64,000 nucleotides of DNA from Conus ventricosus (GCA_018398815.1 CM031601.1:36308009-36372008); one strand, 5' to 3'. Positions 50,283 to 60,838 are shown, counted from the first letter of the stretch. A program made the numbers and translations. Notes: generated by a model not told the origin, from the letters alone.

Positions 50283-50937
50283 ACCCCGCATATGACAGTG
50301 TTTTTGACCTCAAGGTTCAAAAGAAATTCGATGACCACCCCAGTACCATCTCACCCCTGGGAATTCGTATTCTTCCCTATTTCAACAATGCCGATACAGA
50401 CCTTGGAGTGGTGTGTGGTTTCTCCAAGCTTCCTGATGACCCACCATGGACATTTTTTACTCCAGAGATCCGGTTTGATTTAGCCTTGTACCGTAAAGAT
50501 TCCACAAGCTCCCTGGCATACAAGTCCTTTTTTGTCGAACTATGTTCCAAGTTCCCAGCCTTCACAAGAATTTTCACTGACGGTTCCAAATCTGAGGAGG
50601 GGGTTGCCTCTGCTGTGTATTGTGCAACAAGTCCTCCTCAGAGATGTTCTAAACACATTCCCACTGACTCCATCTACATTACTGAGGTGACACTCTTGGT
50701 ACTGGCTCTTAAAATGGTTTCTAAATCCAAACATAAAGATTTCCTCATTTTGTCAGACTCCCTTTCTGCATTGAAGGCCATTGCTGGCCGTAACCTTAAG
50801 CACTCTCAACTGCTAAAGTTATTTGAACTGTACACCTCTCTAAAATCAGATGGATATAACAGTTTTTGCTTGGGTTCCCAGCCATGTGGGCATTCGAGGC
50901 AACAAAATGGTTGATGAACTTGCCAAGAGTGCCACAA
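50283..50937 (+). pseudogene. RNase H domain of older LINE F
   Basis: The frame reads IFTDGSKSEEGVASAVY (first Asp), ITEVTLLVLALKMVSK (Glu), FLILSDSLSALKAIAGRN (Asp), then, after a frameshift near 50,860, FAWVPSHVGIRGNKMVDELA (last Asp). All four acidic positions survive in divergent surroundings. It continues to a degraded C-terminal Cys/His block before the junction at 51,250. Confidence 0.8.
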
Positions 50938-51250
50938 AGAAAAAGTTGAGCAGATTGTCAATCCCTGACACTGATCTGAAACCCAAAACCCAGGCTTATG
51001 TTAAAGACTCTGGCAAGAGGAATGGGACTCGCAGATGGACAACAAACTAGTTAAAATCTGTCCAGACCTGAAAGAGTTTTTAGCATGTTTCCGAGGTGGC
51101 CATAAAGAAGAAACAGTTTTGTGCCGTTTGCATACAGGCCACTCGTTTTACACCCATTCTTATCTAATCTTTTGAAATAAGAAGATCTGTGATGCATTCT
51201 ATGTCATGTACCACTCATAGTGAAACATATCCTTTTAGAGTGTTGGGACT

Positions 51251-51690
51251 TACCCAAAGAGGAGGCTTCACCAAGACTGGTTTGATGAAAATGATGAGGC
51301 CGTGCAAGCGCCGCTGGACAATAAGGATAAGGCCGACATTGACAGAACCACTCAGTTGTTCTTCACAACATGACAGATTCAAGGACTGTCAAGCCAGAGC
51401 CGAAAAAGAACTCCGAGCCATGCAGTACTGTTGGTGGGAAAAGAAGGTCAGTGAAGTGCAGCTAAATGCAGATACTGTACTAACAACTCTTAAGATGTTG
51501 TTCAGTGCTGTCATGGCTATCTTCGGCCCTCTAAAGGAGGAACAGCCCCACTGCTTTCGGCTGATAGTTCTACCATAATCAAGGACAAGGAGGGAATCAG
51601 CGCAAGGTGGGAAGAGCACTTCAGCCAACTTCTAAATGGGGCATCCACTGTTGACCAGGATGCTCTACAGCAGATACCCTAGAAGCCTAC
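51251..51690 (+). pseudogene. fragment of a second LINE lineage
   Basis: One frame reads HQDWFDENDEAVQAPLDNKDKA, then, after stops, LRPSKGGTAPLLSADSSTIIKDKEGISARWEEHFSQLLNGAST. This is the linker between endonuclease and reverse transcriptase in a different, widespread LINE group whose members share DWFDEN and ILERWAEHF blocks. I cannot assign the clade. It lies between two I-like fragments with sharp edges on both sides. Confidence 0.65.
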
Positions 51691-53836
51691 ACAGGTGGAC
51701 CTTGACCAACCACCCACTGCATCAGACAGCACTGAAGCCTACAATCTGCCATTTTTGTTCAATGAACTAAAATCAGCTCTGCAAACCTGCAACAATTCTG
51801 CTCCTGGCCTGGATGAGATCCACTATCAGGTTTTGAAACATCTCCCAGAAAGCTGTCTCCAGACCATTCTGAAAGTCTTCAACAATATCTGGTCCACAGG
51901 GTGTTTTCCACCGTCCTGGCGGAAAGCCCTTATCATACCTATACCCAAACCTGGAAAAGATCTTTCGAACCCATCCAATTACCGTCCCGATAGCTTTCAC
52001 CAGCTGTGTCTGCAAACTAATGGAAAAAATGGTCAGTGCTCGACTCACGTGGAAACTTGAAACCGACGGCCTTCTGGGGAAAGAACAGTGTGGTTTCCGC
52101 AAACATCGAACTACAGTGGATCATTTGATCCGTCTAGAATTTACGCTTCGGAAAGCCTTTATTAACAAACAACATGCAGTGGCTATATTCTTCGACTTGG
52201 AGAAAGCCTTTGATAACACCTGGAAATCTGGGATTCTTCATGATCTCCATGATCTTGGTTTTCGGGGTTATCTTCCACTTTTTATTCAAACTTTTTTGGC
52301 AGAACGACAGTTTCAGGTCCGGGTTGGCACCACTCTCTGATATTTATGAGCAGGAGTTGGGTGTTTCACAAGGAAGCATACTGTCTCCTGCCCTCTTTAG
52401 CGTCAAGATCAACAACATTGTCGTCAGTTCCACAGGGTTCAGACTGCTCATTGTTGGTGGATGATTTTGCTGTCTACGCAACTGGAAGCCTGTACTCGAG
52501 TATCCAGCGCAGGCTCCAGCTTTGTGTGGATAAAATTCATCAGTGGGTGGATGAAAACGGCTTCACTTTTTCTCCTACAAAGACACAGTGCATTCACTTC
52601 CATAATTTTCGTCAGTTTTTTTGCAGATCCTGAAATCCAAATAGGGAAATCTCCCATTCCAGCTGTCAGAGAGGCCAAATTCCTAGGAGTTATTTTTGAC
52701 CAAAAACTCAACTTTCTCAGCCACATTAAAAACCTCAAAACCTCTTGCCAGAAAGCTCTGAATATTCTCTGGTCGTAGCACACACTGACTGGGGCGCTGA
52801 TAAGAAAACTTTTTGCACCTCTACAGAGCCTTGGCCCATTCCAAGCTGGACTGTGGTTGTGCTGTGTACGGCTCTGCAAGACCGTCTTACCTAAAACTCT
52901 TGGACCATATCCACCATCAAGGGCTTCGTCTCTGTCTTGGAGCATTCCGCACCACCCCTGTGTACAGCCTGTACGCAGAAGCAGGTGAACCCTCACTGTC
53001 CAACCTCAGGCTGAAACTATCTTTGAATTACTATATCAGACTGTTCTCGGAACCGGAGAATCCTGCCTATGACTGTGTCTTTGACCCTCAGTTTGAAAGT
53101 AAATTTGAAAACAACCCCAACTGTATTCTGCCTTTTGGTCTGTGTATGCAGCCTCATGCACAGAATGCAGGAGTTGTGTCCGATTTTTCCAAGTTTCCAG
53201 ATCAGCCTCCATGGACCTTTTCCACACCAAAAATTTGTTTTGACCTTGCAGCTTTTCGCAAAGAATCTACTAGCTTTCTGGCATACAAGGCATTGTATGC
53301 TGACCTCTGTTTGAAATTCCCATCTTATCAGAAAATTTTCACTGACGGTTCCAAGTCTGAAGATGGAGTGGCCTGTGCAGCCTATTTCCCTGGTGCTCCT
53401 TCTCAGATATTGTTGGAACATATTCCTTCAGATGCTTCTGTTTATTCTGCTGAACTTACTGCTCTGGTTCTGGCATTGAGGATAAGCTCTCAATCAACAA
53501 AGAAGGACTTTCTGGTTTTGTCAGATTCGCTGTCATCTTTGGAGGCCATAGCTGGTCGCAATCTTCAGCATCCTGAACTTTTACACTTTTTTACGAAGTT
53601 GAAAGCGGATGGTTACAACATTATTCTGGCTTGGGTTCCTGGTCACATTGGCATCGGAGGGAATGAAATGGTTGATTGTTTGCCCAAGAATGCCACAACA
53701 GAGAAACTGTCAAAACACATCTATCACCTGCTCAGATTTGAAACCCAAAATTAATGATTATGTCAGAGACCTCTGGGAGGAGGATTGGAATACACAGACG
53801 GATAACAAACTCTTTCAGATCCGTTCAAACCTTTAG
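51691..53836 (+). mobile_element. I-like LINE copy H, reverse transcriptase to RNase H
   Basis: From AYNLPFLFNELKSALQTCNN through PIPKPGKDLSNPSNYRP, QCGFRKHRTTVDHLIRLE, VAIFFDLEKAFDNTWKS, a VDDFAVYATGSLY block and RNase H. Truncated at both ends: there is no leader, ORF1 or endonuclease, and it stops at NKLFQIRSN before the C-terminal cluster. There are few frameshifts, so it is younger or better sequenced than copies A and B. Confidence 0.9.
52813..53754 (+). pseudogene. LINE H RNase H region, 313-residue open frame
   Basis: The longest uninterrupted reading frame in the window. It begins in the reverse-transcriptase thumb (MHLYRALAHSKLDCGCAVYG) and carries a full RNase H: FTDGSKSEDGVACAAYFPG, YSAELTALVLALRISS, FLVLSDSLSSLEAI and AWVPGHIGIGGNEMVD. 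It is part of ORF2, not a separate gene; the Met is internal. It ends in a frameshift after NATTEKLS. Confidence 0.85.
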
Positions 53837-53884
53837 GAGTTCCTCTCATGTACGTCTGCAAGTGTTTGTATCTCTCAGGCCTGG

Positions 53885-54210
53885 TTAATGCTGGGATATA
53901 TTATGAAAGGAAGCATAGAGTGCAGCCCTGTCATGCAGTCTCAGATCGGAATGGAAATCTGTAGCATCATCTTCATCATCCTCTTTCTCATCGACCAGCA
54001 TAAGATAAAGAAGTCTCAAATTCTGTGGCCCTTCATGCCCTGCTCTCATGGTGACCTCGGTTTCAGTGTCCTCTCGGCATCTGTGGGGGGGGGGGGGGGG
54101 GGGAAGGGGGGGGGGGGACTGACTGGGCTGTGGCTGTGGATGGGGTGTCGGAGTGAGCAGCGTGGGTACACTGCCATTGAGGTTGCACAGAAGATGGGAC
54201 AGCAAAAAAA
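53885..54210 (-). repeat. unclassified dispersed repeat, copy 2 (inverted)
   Basis: The reverse complement matches 46,440-46,846 in order: CCCATCTTCTGTGCAACCTC, ACCCACGCTGCTCACTC, AAGGGCCACAGAATTTGAGA and ACAGATTTCCATTCCGAT. It also has a minus-strand frame (LLYLMLVDEKEDDEDDATDFHSD) absent in this form from copy 1. A G-rich run (54,087-54,117) interrupts it. Confidence 0.6.
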
Positions 54211-54385
54211 AAAAGCTTTGTTATTTGCTGGTGTTCTCTGTGGTATTGGTATTTGGTGTCCATATTTTCCAAGAAAACCGTAACAGTTTCTTTGGGTATT
54301 CTTTGACTTGATAGCATTGGCAGCCTGTGTTTTGACAGGAAATAGAGAACAGGCCAGTGATCATCATATACTTATTTATACTGAT

Positions 54386-54499
54386 TATTGATATATTTTA
54401 TGTCATGTTGGTTTGTATAATTCTTCTGCACAGGAGATGAGGTATTGATATATTTTATGTCATGTTGGTTTGTATAATATCTTCTGCACAGGAGATGAG
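54386..54499. repeat. 57-bp tandem duplication before a host exon
   Basis: Two adjacent copies of ATTGATATATTTTATGTCAT through TTCTGCACAGGAGATGAG. Each copy contains an acceptor-like TTCTGCACAG. The second lies about 35 bp before the exon used below. Confidence 0.9.
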
Positions 54500-54533
54500 C
54501 AGATTGTTATGTGTTTCTATGTTACTGAAACAG

Positions 54534-54590
54534 AGTCAGCAAAGTGAGAGAGCCAAATGCCACTGGCGGCAAGAAAAACAAAAAGAAATT
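54534..54590 (+). CDS. host gene, exon n (57 bp)
   Basis: Acceptor ACTGAAACAG and donor GTAAGT bracket an exon encoding VSKVREPNATGGKKNKKK with two bases left over. A TGA sits just upstream in frame, so the exon cannot extend past this acceptor. The two bases plus the first base of the next exon make Leu. The lysine-rich end suggests a nuclear or nucleic-acid-associated protein, but I do not recognise the family. Upstream exons must lie before the transposon cluster or outside the window. Confidence 0.6.
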
Positions 54591-55000
54591 GTAAGTACAG
54601 GTCTTGTCTGTGTTTGAGTCATTAGACATTTTGATGAACTTTTGATTTGTCTGTTAGTGCCTTCATGGGTGTTTGCTTTTGTTTGTGCTCAACTTTGACA
54701 CTTGTTTCCTGGCAAATACAAGTGGCAGAGGAGTAGCAGAATCAGGTTTGGCATTACAACAGATGTGACAGATACTGATTTGACTTTTTGAGCCACCTTG
54801 TGTATAAAGAGATTGCAGAAAATAAGATTGTTACAACAACAACAACAGCAACAACAACAAGCTTTGACATTACTTGTGTGTATGGAGTCATGGCCTGAAT
54901 CAGTTGCATGCACATATTCACTTTTAAAAAGCTGAACATGTGGACAGTGCCAGAGTCCAGTATGTGAGTTGCAGCCCAGTTCAGAGTATCAGAGAGACGA

Positions 55001-55006
55001 GAGAGG

Positions 55007-55036
<30 letters not shown>
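55001..55036. repeat. GA microsatellite
   Basis: About 36 bp of GA repeats in the intron before the 55,086 exon. Confidence 0.9.
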
Positions 55037-55037
<1 letters not shown>

Positions 55038-55085
55038 CAATATGTGTGCGTGTGGCATTGATTTGTAGTTCATGTTTTTGTGCAG

Positions 55086-55141
55086 GCGAGTTCTTCGCAC
55101 TCCAGTCTGTAATGCTCTGAAGAAGCTGAACAACATTGAAG
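55086..55141 (+). CDS. host gene, exon n+1 (56 bp)
   Basis: Acceptor TTTTTGTGCAG and donor GTGAGT are both strong. In the phase set by the previous exon it encodes LRVLRTPVCNALKKLNNIE plus one base, which joins AT of the next exon to give Asp. Its last 36 bases and the donor resemble the 40-bp unit that fills the following intron. No other frame is as clean. Confidence 0.7.
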
Positions 55142-55334
55142 GTGAGTATTGTTGTCTGTATTACTTTTGACAACAGCAAGGGTGAATAATGTGTTCTATA
55201 ATGTCCTGAACTACAGTGGAGGTGAGTAGTGTGTCCTGTAATGTCTTGAAGAACAGTGATGCTTGGAATAGCATTGAAGATAAGGAATATGGATCTAGCT
55301 GCAAAGTGAGGTGACTACAGGCGGAAATCTGAAC

Positions 55335-55573
55335 AAATTTTAAAAAGTATTTTTAAGGCTTCGCCGAAAAACATAGACAAATGAATCACAAGACAAAACA
55401 CGACATGTTTTGATCTCTTAGTTCTTCTTCAGACACGGTACACAACACACAGGACAACGAAAATGACCGAGCAATCACTTATCTTCATCCAGTTTGGCGC
55501 AAGGTGGCCGTTGAATCTTGTGATTAGTTTGTCTATGTTTTTGGCGGAGCCTTGAAAATACTTTTTGAAATTT
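55335..55573. mobile_element. foldback element with 58-bp inverted arms
   Basis: The left arm 55,335-55,393 (AAATTTTAAAAAGTATTTTT, then AAGGCTTCGCCGAAAAACAT) is the inverse of 55,516-55,573 with few mismatches. The 120-bp loop includes, on the minus strand, CTGAAGAAG and AAAACATGTC, which loosely recall the hammerhead core in Penelope-like element repeats. There is no coding sequence. Confidence 0.7.
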
Positions 55574-56076
55574 GATAAGGAATATGGTCTGTAATCCACT
55601 GAACAGCATGGAAGATGAGTAGTGTAGTCTGTAGTGCTCTGAACAATAGTGAAAATGAAAATGAATAAGATGGTCTGTAGTGCTGTAAATGACATGGTAG
55701 ATGAGGTATGTGGTCCGTTATACTTGACAACATTGAAAACAATTGATGCGGTCTGTAACACTGAGGGAAACATTGAAGATGAGTAGTGTGAACTGTAATA
55801 CTCTGAACAACATTGAAGATGACAGATAACAAACTATTTAAAATCCGTCCAAACGTGAAAGTTTTTACCATCAGGGCTTAAAACGTTCCGCGTCTGGGCG
55901 GAATTCCGCGATTTCGGTTTGTCAAAACAAAAAACAAAAAAAAAAAAAAAAAAAAACCGACGGGAGCAAGGTATCCGTGATCGGCTTGCAAGCGTTCATA
56001 GCAACTGCGCGCAAGTTATGGCCCCTGATTATTCTTATTATTATTAAGCTTCCGGTCGGACTTCCGAAAAAACAAA

Positions 56077-56713
56077 ATGGCGGAGCGCGCAGTCATTGTT
56101 CATGCGGGTCGATCTTTTGACGAATCTGCAATTAAAAACAAGTGGAAATGGGAGTGGACGCTTCAGAAAGTTGACGAAGAAGTCATTGGAGACTTTCTTC
56201 GCAAAGTTATTGCACCAGGTTTAGCTTGGTGCAAACTGTGCTTAAGGGAAGTGTTACTGTGGTCGCGGGAAGAAAGCTCTTGATCACATTCGTTCAGCGA
56301 AGCACGTGTCAAACGTCAAGGCGCTGAGTGGAACTACAAGAAAGGTCACTGAAGACACTTTAGCAGCAGTAAAACGTGCCAGGATAGAACATTGCAATCC
56401 TGTGGGGAAAAAAGAGGGTGATATAGAAAATGTGGAGAGTGCAAGCCAGGCGGGAGGCAGCAAGGAAAAAGAGAGGGTTCAAACTGATCAAAGTCAAGTT
56501 GTCAGCAAGAAGGTGGATGAGAATGAAATAAAAATTGTAGAGTGTGAAAGCCAGACAGGAGAAAGCAAGGAAACAGCAGACAAAGATAGGGTTGAAATTC
56601 AAGTAAGCAAGAAGGTGGATGACAAAGACAGTGCAGACAATGCAAGCAGCAAGAAGAAACAGAGTTCCTTGCTATGTTTCTTTAATGCCTCCACCACCCA
56701 AACACCCAACTGA
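56077..56713 (+). pseudogene. transposon-encoded zinc-finger-like protein, frameshifted
   Basis: Starts MAERAVIVHAGRSFDESAIK and reads WKWEWTLQKVDEEV, then WCKLCLREV. A one-base shift near 56,257 is needed to reach KALDHIRSAKHVSNVKAL. The combination of C-x2-C with H-x5-H resembles a BED or C2H2 finger, common at the N-terminus of hAT transposases and their derivatives. The rest is charged and rich in Lys, Glu and Ser, ending LLCFFNASTTQTPN. No catalytic domain follows, so this is a truncated or accessory protein. Confidence 0.5.
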
Positions 56714-56718
56714 CAAAG

Positions 56719-56719
<1 letters not shown>

Positions 56720-56777
<58 letters not shown>
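56720..56777. repeat. GT microsatellite
   Basis: About 29 GT units within the hAT-like element, directly after the stop of its reading frame. Confidence 0.95.
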
Positions 56778-56778
<1 letters not shown>

Positions 56779-58219
56779 TTGTGAAATCCTGTATTTCAGT
56801 GTTTATTATAATTTAGGAACTTCAAAATTTGACTTTCAGTATGTGCTGATTCCACAAGTTTCTCATTTATCAAAATTTGGATATTGTGACTTTCAAAATG
56901 TGCTGATTCCGCAAGTTGATCTCTGTTATATGAGACTGAACTTTAAAGTGTTTGATGCAGTTACTGACTTTGTGTGCACCAACTTCAAACTTAATATTGT
57001 GTGATCATTTAAACCTGAAAAGTGAAACTTATTGAGCAACCCCAGAAGTGAGATTTCATCCAAAGACTATAGTTGGTGAACACCTGTAAAACATTCAAGT
57101 TAAAGGGGGAGTGTTCATTTTATTATGTGTTTAACCCCTTCTCCCTTGTCCCAAATATGTCTTCCTGTAATAATTATGTGTTTACAGCAATTTTTATGCA
57201 CTAAATAACTCTTGAAATTATGTCCAGAAAGCGCGAAATGGCATAGATTTACACTTGGTTTTTTAAAAAATTTTCCCGGGGGAGCATGCCCCCGGACCCC
57301 CTAGTTTCAGTGGTTTTATCCTCCTCCTGTTTTAAGCCCTGTACCATGTTCGAGGAGTAGTCGTAAAGAAGAAAGTCTTGTGCCGTTTGCATACAGGCCA
57401 CTCCTTTTACACCCATTCTTATCTTTTAAAAGGTGAAGAAGCTCCATGTACTACTCGCACAGTGAAACATTCTTTTAGAGTGTTGGGACTTGTTTGATGT
57501 GAGACATAAACATTTTAAAGTAGACTCCATGAAAACCTTGTTCAGAGATGTTCCACTTGATGTGATCTTTGAATTTCTGAGGGAGATTACCATTTTTCAT
57601 CTGATCGTAGATTTTACAGAGGAGAGAGTTTTAACAACATTTCCGATGTGTTTTTTAGAAGGTGTGTTTTAAAGGGTTGTGTGAATGAGGTTTTTTTTTC
57701 TTAATTATATATCTATCTCTGTATCTGTATCTATCTCTCTCTCTCTCTCTATACATGACTTATGAGATGACTTGAACGTGATGACAGCCCTGATTTGACC
57801 CTTTGCAGATGGCTGGGCTATAAGCAACATCACCTTACTGAGAAGTGTAGTGTGTAATGCTCTGAACGTCATTATAGATGAGTAGTGTAGTGTGTAATGC
57901 TCTGAACGTCATTATAGATGCTCTGAACAACAACATAGAGTAGTGTGGTCTGTGATGCTCTGAACAACATTGTAGATGAGTAGTGTGGTCTGTGATGCTC
58001 TGAACAACATTATGGATGAGTAGTGTGGACTGTAATGCTCTGAACAACATCATAGATGAGTAGTGTAGTGTGCCAAAGAACATACTAGTTACCCGATGTG
58101 TTCTGTGACTTTTTCACCTTCAAAACTATGCAGCTTAGGTTAGAACTTGACAAAGCAGGAGGAATCCTAGATTTTTCTGTCTTTACTTGAAAACCAATGT
58201 GTGATTTTACCCCTGTGAC

Positions 58220-59770
58220 AGATCAGGTTAGGGTTATTATTGTAAATACGCCCAATAAGTCCTGCTGCCATCCCAGCAGATCTCTTGTATCAGTATCTTA
58301 GTGAGTTGATACCTGTTATCACCACTATTGTCAATAACTCCTTGAGTACAGGCTCTGTACCCCCTCCTTTTAAAAATGCTATTGTGACACCTGTGTTGAA
58401 AATGTCAAATCTTGACCCAGATTTTTGAAAAATTACAGGCCTGACCTGTGTCAAATTTGCCTTTCGTTTCTAAAATCCTCAAAAAGGTTGTTTTACATCA
58501 ACTTCTCAATCATTTGAGTCAGTCTGACTTGCTTGAGCCCTTCCAGTCTGCTTAGAAGGCAAACCATTTCACAGAGACAGCTTTACTTTGTGTTGTCAGT
58601 GACCTGCTTTCTGCTTGTGATGGTGGTAACATATCTTTGCTATCCCTACTTGATCTGTCAGCAGCGTTTGATATGCTGGACCATGACATCTTACTTAAGA
58701 GACTACAAGTGTAGTTTGGATTGTCAGGCAATGTCCTAAAATGGTTTGCATCTTACTTGAGTGACTGATTCCAGTCTGTTGTTGTACTCAGTCATTGTTC
58801 AAAACCTGTTCCTCTGAAGTATGGAGTACCCAGGGTCCGTGTTAGGGCCTGTGCTGTTTACAATATACATTCAACCTCTCAGTCAGCAGATCAGGCAGTG
58901 TGATGTTATGCATCACATGTTTGCTGACGATGCAGAGTTGCATCAGTCAGCACAACCCTGTCCGTTTCCCCAGCTCCTTGCCACTTTTCAGCAGACAATA
59001 GAATCTGTCAAAAATGGACGACTGTAAACAAGCTGAAAATGAATGATGGGAAAACTGAGGTCATCCCAGTTGGAACAGCCAGGCAGCTCAAAGCAGTCCC
59101 GGACAATACTCCTTTTGTTTTGTCTGGTGTAGAGATGGGTTTTGCTGAGTCTGTGAGGAATCTTGGGGTACATCTGGATCGTGTCATCAATGGAGGAGCA
59201 TATAAAGCTACTGTGAAGGACCATCTCTCTAGAGCTCCGCAGAATCGGTCATATCCGTCCTTTTCTTACCATCAATACAACCAAAAAGCTCATGTCAGCA
59301 TTTGTTTTGTCCAGACTGGACTATTGCAATTCTTTCTTTGTTGGTCTTCCTGACACGCTGTTGGACAAATTACAGAGGGCTCAGAATCATGCTGCGTGCA
59401 TAGTTTTTCTCAGAAAACGCAAATTTGACCCTGCAAAGCCTCTCTTGAGGGAGCTGCGCTGGCTTCCTGTCTGAGACTGCATTGAACACAAAATTGCCAC
59501 CCTCTGTTTTCGATGCCTTCACGATCTTGCCCCCTTCTACCTTTCAAACCTAGTTAAACTAGAGACACCATCAAGATTGCTAAGTTCCTTGGATGCCGGT
59601 CATATAACCATCCCCCGTGTTCGGCTGGAGACGTATGGCAAACGTTCCCTTTCTTTCGCTGACCCCACTGTTTTTAATTCTTTACCTCTTTCACTTCACA
59701 GTGCACAATCTCTGAACACTTTTAAGTTGGGCTTGAAGACTTTCATTCCTATTCCATGTGTATCTTAACG
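58220..59770 (+). pseudogene. CR1/L2-like LINE reverse-transcriptase fragment
   Basis: Pieces in several frames read NNSLSTGSVPPPFKNAIVTP, HFTETALLCVVSDLL, LLDLSAAFDMLDHDILLKRL (palm, first Asp), a YGVP/GSVLGPVLFTIYIQPL block, FADDAELHQS (catalytic site, written ADD), NDGKTEVIPVG, AFVLSRLDYCNSFFVGLPD and finally FNSLPLSLHSAQSLNTFKLGLKTF. This set is typical of the CR1/L2 group and distinct from the I-like family. There is no endonuclease: 5'-truncated. Frameshifts and stops throughout. Confidence 0.85.
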
Positions 59771-59774
59771 ATGA

Positions 59775-60805
59775 TTAATTGAAAAATTAAATTAGACTTA
59801 CGTAGAAAGGTGACATTTAATTTGAATTATTTAGAGCCTATTGTAAGGAGGGAGGAATTACGTGAGTATCAGTGCGCGCACCAGCCAAGAGTAGTCAGTG
59901 TTTAGAACTGCGAGTAGTCACTAGATACTTTGGGAGGGTGAACAAACTGTTCACAAGACTTACCATAGTGGTGACTTTGAACATTCAGAGCCATACGGCG
60001 GACGGTTACAACATTACTCTTGCTTGGGTTCCTGGTCATGTTGGCATCGGCGGGAACGAAATGGTTGATCGTTTAGCCAAGAACGCCACAAGAGAGAAAC
60101 TGTCCAACATTTATATCCCCTGCTCAGATGTGAAACCCAAAATTAACGATTATGTGAGAGACCTCTGGCAGGAGGATTGGAACACACAGACGAATAACAA
60201 ACTCTTTCAGATCCGTCCAAAACTTAAGGACTTCCTCCCATCTATGTCGGGAGGTCGTAAAGAGGAAACGGTTCTGTGCCGGCTGCACACCGGCCATTCG
60301 TATTTTACCCATTCTTACCTTTTAAAGAGTGAAGAAGCTCCGTGGTGCATTCCATGTCATGCGCCACTCACAATGAAACATGTTCTTTTAGAGTGTTGGG
60401 ACTTGCACGATGTGAGACACAAACATTTTACAGCGGAGTCCATGAAGATCCTGTTCAGGGATGTCCCGCCTGATGTGATCCTTGAGTTTTTGAAAGAGAT
60501 TAACATTTTTCATCTGATTTAAGATTTTACGGAAGAAAGATTTTTAACGAAGTTTCTGGAATGTTTCTAGACGTTGTCATTTAAAGAGATGTATGAAAGG
60601 TGGGTTTTTTTTTAAAATGACTGGTGAGTTGATTTTAACGTGGTGACAGCCCTGATGTGGCCCTTTGCGGTCGGCTGGGCTATAAGCAACATTATCTTAT
60701 CTTACATAGGGAGGGCATGTAACTCCTCCCTCCTTATGATAAGCTCAAAATGATTCATATTAAACGTCGCCTTTCTACGTAAGTCTAGTTTAATTTTTCA
60801 ATTAT
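59775..60805. repeat. inverted repeat pair of about 95 bp around a LINE 3' end
   Basis: 59,775-59,868 (AATTGAAAAATTAAATTAGA, CTTACGTAGAAAGGTGACAT, to AAGGAGGGAGGAATTAC) recurs inverted at 60,728-60,805. I do not recognise the family. Another short inverted match (GTAGTCACTAGAT, about 59,913 and 60,918) lies outside the right arm. Confidence 0.7.
59996..60705 (+). mobile_element. 5'-truncated I-like LINE (copy J)
   Basis: Begins at ADGYNITLAWVPGHVGIGGN within RNase H and continues open to the ORF2 end (NIFHLI, stop at 60,522), then the 3' UTR and tail CAACATTATCTTATCTTAC. The 216-residue frame that includes it starts upstream in non-LINE sequence. Closely related to copy C, so a recent insertion. 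No clear target duplication found. Confidence 0.9.
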
Positions 60806-60838
60806 TTATCACCTCTCTTCAGTCATACGGAGTCACGT

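Larger units (their letters stand above)
47441..51250 (+). mobile_element. older I-like LINE copy F, split by LINE D
   Basis: Left part 47,441-48,494 carries reverse transcriptase from the MEKMVSSHLMWKLETDG block through the palm (VIAIFFDLEKAY) to the thumb. Right part 50,283-51,250 carries RNase H. It is clearly more divergent from copy C than the other copies, so it is an older insertion or another subfamily. The two halves join exactly across LINE D when one copy of ACCCCGCATATG is removed. Confidence 0.85.
55872..57341 (+). mobile_element. hAT-like DNA transposon, 1.47 kb
   Basis: Terminal inverted repeats CAGGGCTTAAAAC and GTTTTAAGCCCTG flanked by TACCAT on both sides (55,866-55,871 and 57,342-57,347). 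CAGGG ends are typical of hAT, but hAT normally duplicates 8 bases and only 6 are seen, so another superfamily is possible. It encodes an N-terminal zinc-finger-like piece only, so it is non-autonomous. A GT microsatellite (56,720-56,777) lies inside. Confidence 0.75.
55819..57838 (+). mobile_element. old I-like LINE 3' end (copy I), split by a hAT-like element
   Basis: 55,819-55,871 matches the NKLFQIRPNLK region and 57,342-57,838 continues with CRLHTGHSFYTH, the C-terminal block FRDVPLDVIFEFLREITIFH and the tail GCTATAAGCAACATCACCTTAC. The 5'-truncated copy diverges clearly from copy C. Its tail repeat is ACCTT-like. Confidence 0.85.

Noticed and set aside
54063..54317. Minus-strand frame rich in Pro and Ser through the G run
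   Set aside because: Caused by a homopolymer inside a dispersed repeat.
59872..60522. A 216-residue frame as a separate gene
   Set aside because: Its first 40 residues are unrelated flank and the rest is the C-terminus of LINE ORF2. It is a chance fusion at the 5' truncation point.
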